Shown here in pieces: positions 61,833-64,000 of a DNA stretch of 64,000 nt. Made by a program: the position numbers and the translations under genes. A model generated the notes under the pieces. The model did not search any database. It saw nothing but the letters and a program-made list of their open reading frames with translations, and was not told the origin of the DNA. Source of the stretch: Streptomyces sp. NBC_00536 (GTDB taxonomy: Bacteria > Actinomycetota > Actinomycetes > Streptomycetales > Streptomycetaceae); contig NZ_CP107819.1 in NCBI RefSeq assembly GCF_036346295.1, positions 7,254,001-7,318,000 on the forward strand. Direction: 5' to 3'. Each line of letters starts with the position of its first letter. Position 1 is the first letter of the stretch.

Positions 61833-63251
61833 ATGAGCAAGAACGGCCACAAACGCCGTCTCCGGCCGACGCACAAGGCCCTCGCCCTGGTCGGCGCCCT
61901 CGTCCTGGGCGGTGGGGGAGTCGTGATCGTCACCCAGCAGGCCTCCGCGGGCCAGGACTCCGCCCGCAGCGCCCCGGTGACCGCCACCATCGACTGTCCC
62001 GACGTCGGCGACACGCTCCGGGACGTCCCCGAACAGGCCCGGTCCGAGGTGGACGACAACCTCGCGCAGCTGGACGCCCAGGTCGCCGACGCCTACGCGA
62101 AGCTCGCCTCGGGCCGCGCCCGTGCGGACGCCCTGCTGGCCGGCCTGAAGGAGCAGCGCGGCGCGACCATCGGCCGCCTCACCGACGCGCTCGGGCGGGC
62201 GTCCGTACGCCCCGAGGGGCTGGCGGCGCTCGGCACGTGCACGATGAAGCAGGCCCCGGCCGCGGACCCGGCGGACGATCCGGCGGCAGCCGCAGCGGCC
62301 GCGGCGGACGCCGGGAGCGCGGGGGGCAACGCCCCGGACGTGGCGGCCCGCAAGGGCGGTGCGGGCAGCGGGGGCCCGGCGCGCAGCGACTTCGTCGCCA
62401 TCAACACCGTACGGCCGAACGTGCGCACCCCCGCGCCCTCCTCCCGCGCCTCCACCGGATCCCTCACGGTGAACTGCGGCCGCAACGAGAACCGCCACCT
62501 CAACCCCGACAACGTGATCGTCGCGCCCGGCGTCGGCAACGGCGCCCACCACATGCACGACTACGTCGGCAACAAGACCACGGACGCCTTCTCCACCAAC
62601 AACAGCCTGGCCGCCGCCGGGACCACCTGCACCAACGGCGACCAGTCCACCTACTACTGGCCGGTGCTGCGGCTGCGCGACGGCCGGGCGGAACAGGACG
62701 CGAAGGCGCCCGGCGGCGGCCAGGACGCGAATGTGGGCACGATCCTGAAACCGAAGCAGGTGACCACCGAGTTCAAGGGCAGCCCGGCCGACAAGGTCAC
62801 CGCCATGCCCCGGTTCCTGCGGATCATCACCGGTGACGCCAAGGCCTTCACCAACGGCACCGCCAACGCCAACGCGTCCTGGAGCTGCACGGGATTCGAG
62901 AACCGTCAGCTCAAGGACAAGTACCCGGTCTGCCCCAAGGGCAGTGACGTCGTACGGACCTTCAGCTTCCAGAGCTGCTGGGACGGCCGCAACACCGACA
63001 GCGCCAACCACCGCACCCACGTGGCCTTCGCGGGGAACAACGGCGCCTGCCCCGCGGGCTTCAAGGCGATCCCGCAGCTGGTCCAGCGGATCGTCTACGG
63101 GGTGCCCGCGGGTGCGCGCTTCGCGGTGGACAGCTTCCCGGAGCAGCTGCACAAGCCGGTCACCGACCACGGCGACTTCATCAACGTGATGTCGGACGCC
63201 CTGATGGCGAACGCGGTGCGCTGCATCAACGGCGCGCGCGCCTGCCGCTGA
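61833..63251 (+). CDS. Secreted DUF1996-domain protein
   Basis: A 472-residue exported protein. The signal segment is ALALVGALVLGGGGVVIV preceded by basic KRRLRPTHK. Residues about 50-135 form a coiled-coil-like helix pair (EVDDNLAQLDAQVADAYAKL). A poly-alanine linker follows. The DUF1996 domain (about 210-470) holds its conserved HHMHDYVGN, SCWDGRN, HRTHVAF and DSFPEQLH blocks, rich in His and Cys, as found in secreted fungal and actinobacterial proteins that are often near cellulases or oxidative enzymes. The function is unknown; the His clusters suggest metal binding. The start is ATG 61833, 14 bases after the DUF4142-like gene. Confidence 0.85.
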   Translation: MSKNGHKRRLRPTHKALALVGALVLGGGGVVIVTQQASAGQDSARSAPVTATIDCPDVGDTLRDVPEQARSEVDDNLAQLDAQVADAYAKLASGRARADALLAGLKEQRGATIGRLTDALGRASVRPEGLAALGTCTMKQAPAADPADDPAAAAAAAADAGSAGGNAPDVAARKGGAGSGGPARSDFVAINTVRPNVRTPAPSSRASTGSLTVNCGRNENRHLNPDNVIVAPGVGNGAHHMHDYVGNKTTDAFSTNNSLAAAGTTCTNGDQSTYYWPVLRLRDGRAEQDAKAPGGGQDANVGTILKPKQVTTEFKGSPADKVTAMPRFLRIITGDAKAFTNGTANANASWSCTGFENRQLKDKYPVCPKGSDVVRTFSFQSCWDGRNTDSANHRTHVAFAGNNGACPAGFKAIPQLVQRIVYGVPAGARFAVDSFPEQLHKPVTDHGDFINVMSDALMANAVRCINGARACR

Positions 63252-63267
63252 CGCCCACCCCCCGACC

Positions 63268-63310
63268 CTCGGGGCGGCGCCCCCCTCCCCCTCCCCAGCG
63301 CCGCCCCGAG
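63268..63310. terminator. First of two hairpins after the DUF1996 gene
   Basis: CTCGGGGCGGCGC (63268-63280) pairs perfectly with GCGCCGCCCCGAG (63298-63310) over 13 bases, with a C-rich loop, 17 bases after the stop codon. Confidence 0.75.
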
Positions 63311-63313
63311 CGC

Positions 63314-63360
63314 GGCTCCGGCCCCTCCTCCGCCGTATCGGCGGGAGAGGGGCCGGAGCC
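63314..63360. terminator. Second hairpin between convergent genes
   Basis: GGCTCCGGCCCCT (63314-63326) and AGGGGCCGGAGCC (63348-63360) pair perfectly over 13 bases and the stem continues imperfectly inward (CCGCCG/CGGCGG). With the preceding hairpin it separates the DUF1996 gene from the convergent regulator gene. Confidence 0.75.
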
Positions 63361-63406
63361 TGTGGTGTGTGTTGGCGCCAGTGGCGAAGTGGGGGAGACG
63401 GCCGGA

Positions 63407-64000
63407 TCAGAGGCCGTTGACGCGGGCCATGACGTCCAGCGGGCGGAAGTCCGCCGCGACGGTACGGGCCCTGCGGCCCACCCGGGAGTGCTGGCGCCGG
63501 ACTTGGGCCATCAGCCGGCGGCTGCGCAGGGCCATCTCCAGCTCGAAGCGGGTGCGCGGGTCCCGCAGCCCGGGGCCGAAGAGCTTCTCCAGCTGGCGCA
63601 TGCGGTAGCGGACGGTCTGCGGGTGCACGCTCAGCGCCTTCGCCGCCTCGGGCGCGCCGCCGCCCTCCAGCCAGGCGAGGAGGGTCACTTCGAGCCGCTC
63701 GCTCTGGCGGGGGGTGAGGTCGTTCAGGGGCCGCAGCCAGCGCGCGGCCAGCGCGTGCGCCAGGGGCTCGTCCTGCAGCAGCAACAGGGTCGAGAGGTGG
63801 TCGTCGACGAAGACGGCCCGCGCGTCCAGCCCGGCGCGGATCGGGGTGAGCGCCAGCAGCCGCAGCGCCCAGCGCAGCGAGGAGGCGGTGTCACGGAGCG
63901 GGACGGGGTGGCCGACGGCCGCGCACCGGCCGCGCAGGACGGCTTCCAGGGCGCCGCGGGCGTCCGGCTCGGGGCTCGGGACGAGCAGGCACGGCTGGCC
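63407..64000 (-). CDS. PucR/CdaR-type helix-turn-helix regulator, N-terminus outside window
   Basis: The frame is open without a stop from 63407 to the window edge, giving the last 197 residues of a larger regulator. A GGDEF-like middle segment (ALTPIRAGLDARAVFVDDHL) precedes the PucR C-terminal HTH_30 domain: LNDLTPRQSERLEVTLLAWL, GAPEAAKALSVHPQTVRYRM and LEKLFGPGLRDPRTRFELEM. This end is the DNA-binding half of PurR/CdaR-like activators of carbohydrate or purine catabolism. A TTG inside the reading (63784) is not a start, because coding features continue upstream of it. Its target is not visible here. Confidence 0.88.
   Translation of the reverse strand, partial: GQPCLLVPSPEPDARGALEAVLRGRCAAVGHPVPLRDTASSLRWALRLLALTPIRAGLDARAVFVDDHLSTLLLLQDEPLAHALAARWLRPLNDLTPRQSERLEVTLLAWLEGGGAPEAAKALSVHPQTVRYRMRQLEKLFGPGLRDPRTRFELEMALRSRRLMAQVRRQHSRVGRRARTVAADFRPLDVMARVNGL

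Overview
The window is high-GC DNA (about 72-74 % by eye) with strongly GC-biased third codon positions, frequent GTG/TTG starts and typical Streptomyces gene content: a modular NRPS, a class IV lanthipeptide synthetase, DUF3558 and DUF1996 secreted proteins, a PucR-type regulator and an ABC sugar importer with no ATPase of its own. It reads as a chromosomal segment of a Streptomyces or close relative. No rRNA, tRNA, CRISPR array, integrase or intact transposase was seen.

1-15900: right-hand part of a non-ribosomal peptide cluster. A truncated NRPS ends in a carrier domain. It is followed by a capreomycidine-synthase-type PLP enzyme (VioD family), an arginine beta-hydroxylase-type Fe/2OG oxygenase (VioC family), a 3519-residue trimodular NRPS (C-A-PCP x3, then TE), an MFS exporter and a GNAT acetyltransferase. 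VioC- and VioD-type enzymes together convert arginine to the cyclic amino acid capreomycidine, so the product probably contains capreomycidine or a relative. Specificity residues read by eye give Val for module 2 and Asn for module 3; module 1 is unclear (Asp-like).

15990-21690: a compact RiPP locus. It holds a YcaO-like protein, a convergent LuxR-type regulator, a 63-residue exported peptide, a class IV-like lanthionine synthetase with intact zinc ligands, and a 41-residue precursor ending in two T/S-x-C units. A perfect 16-bp-stem terminator closes it.

21700-35000: mostly metabolic and housekeeping-type genes: an exported tripeptidyl-aminopeptidase-like hydrolase, a small secreted protein, a 3-hydroxyisobutyryl-CoA hydrolase, a MarR-isochorismatase-SDR run with a clear operator, a methyltransferase and P450 pair, a membrane esterase, a membrane-anchored sulfite-oxidase-fold enzyme, and a three-gene operon pairing a prenyl diphosphate synthase with a DUF2236 (MpaB-type) oxygenase.

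35000-53500: carbohydrate and general metabolism: a secreted GH27 alpha-galactosidase with a ricin-type domain, a TetR regulator whose operator abuts its start codon, a serine/threonine dehydratase, an ABC importer-GH38 alpha-mannosidase operon preceded by repeated operator-like boxes, a 2,4-dienoyl-CoA reductase, a hotdog thioesterase, a cupin, a PHP phosphoesterase, a 2OG oxygenase and an FMN reductase. A 160-bp element with perfect 18-bp terminal inverted repeats lies at 47381-47540.

53900-64000: a Gfo/Idh/MocA oxidoreductase, an AspT/YidE-type exchanger divergent from a HelR/HelD-like RNA-polymerase-associated ATPase across a region with a 15-bp-arm hairpin, a DUF6445-type oxygenase, a DUF3558 lipoprotein, a secreted DUF4142-DUF1996 pair closed by two strong hairpins, and the 3' part of a PucR-type regulator that runs off the right edge.
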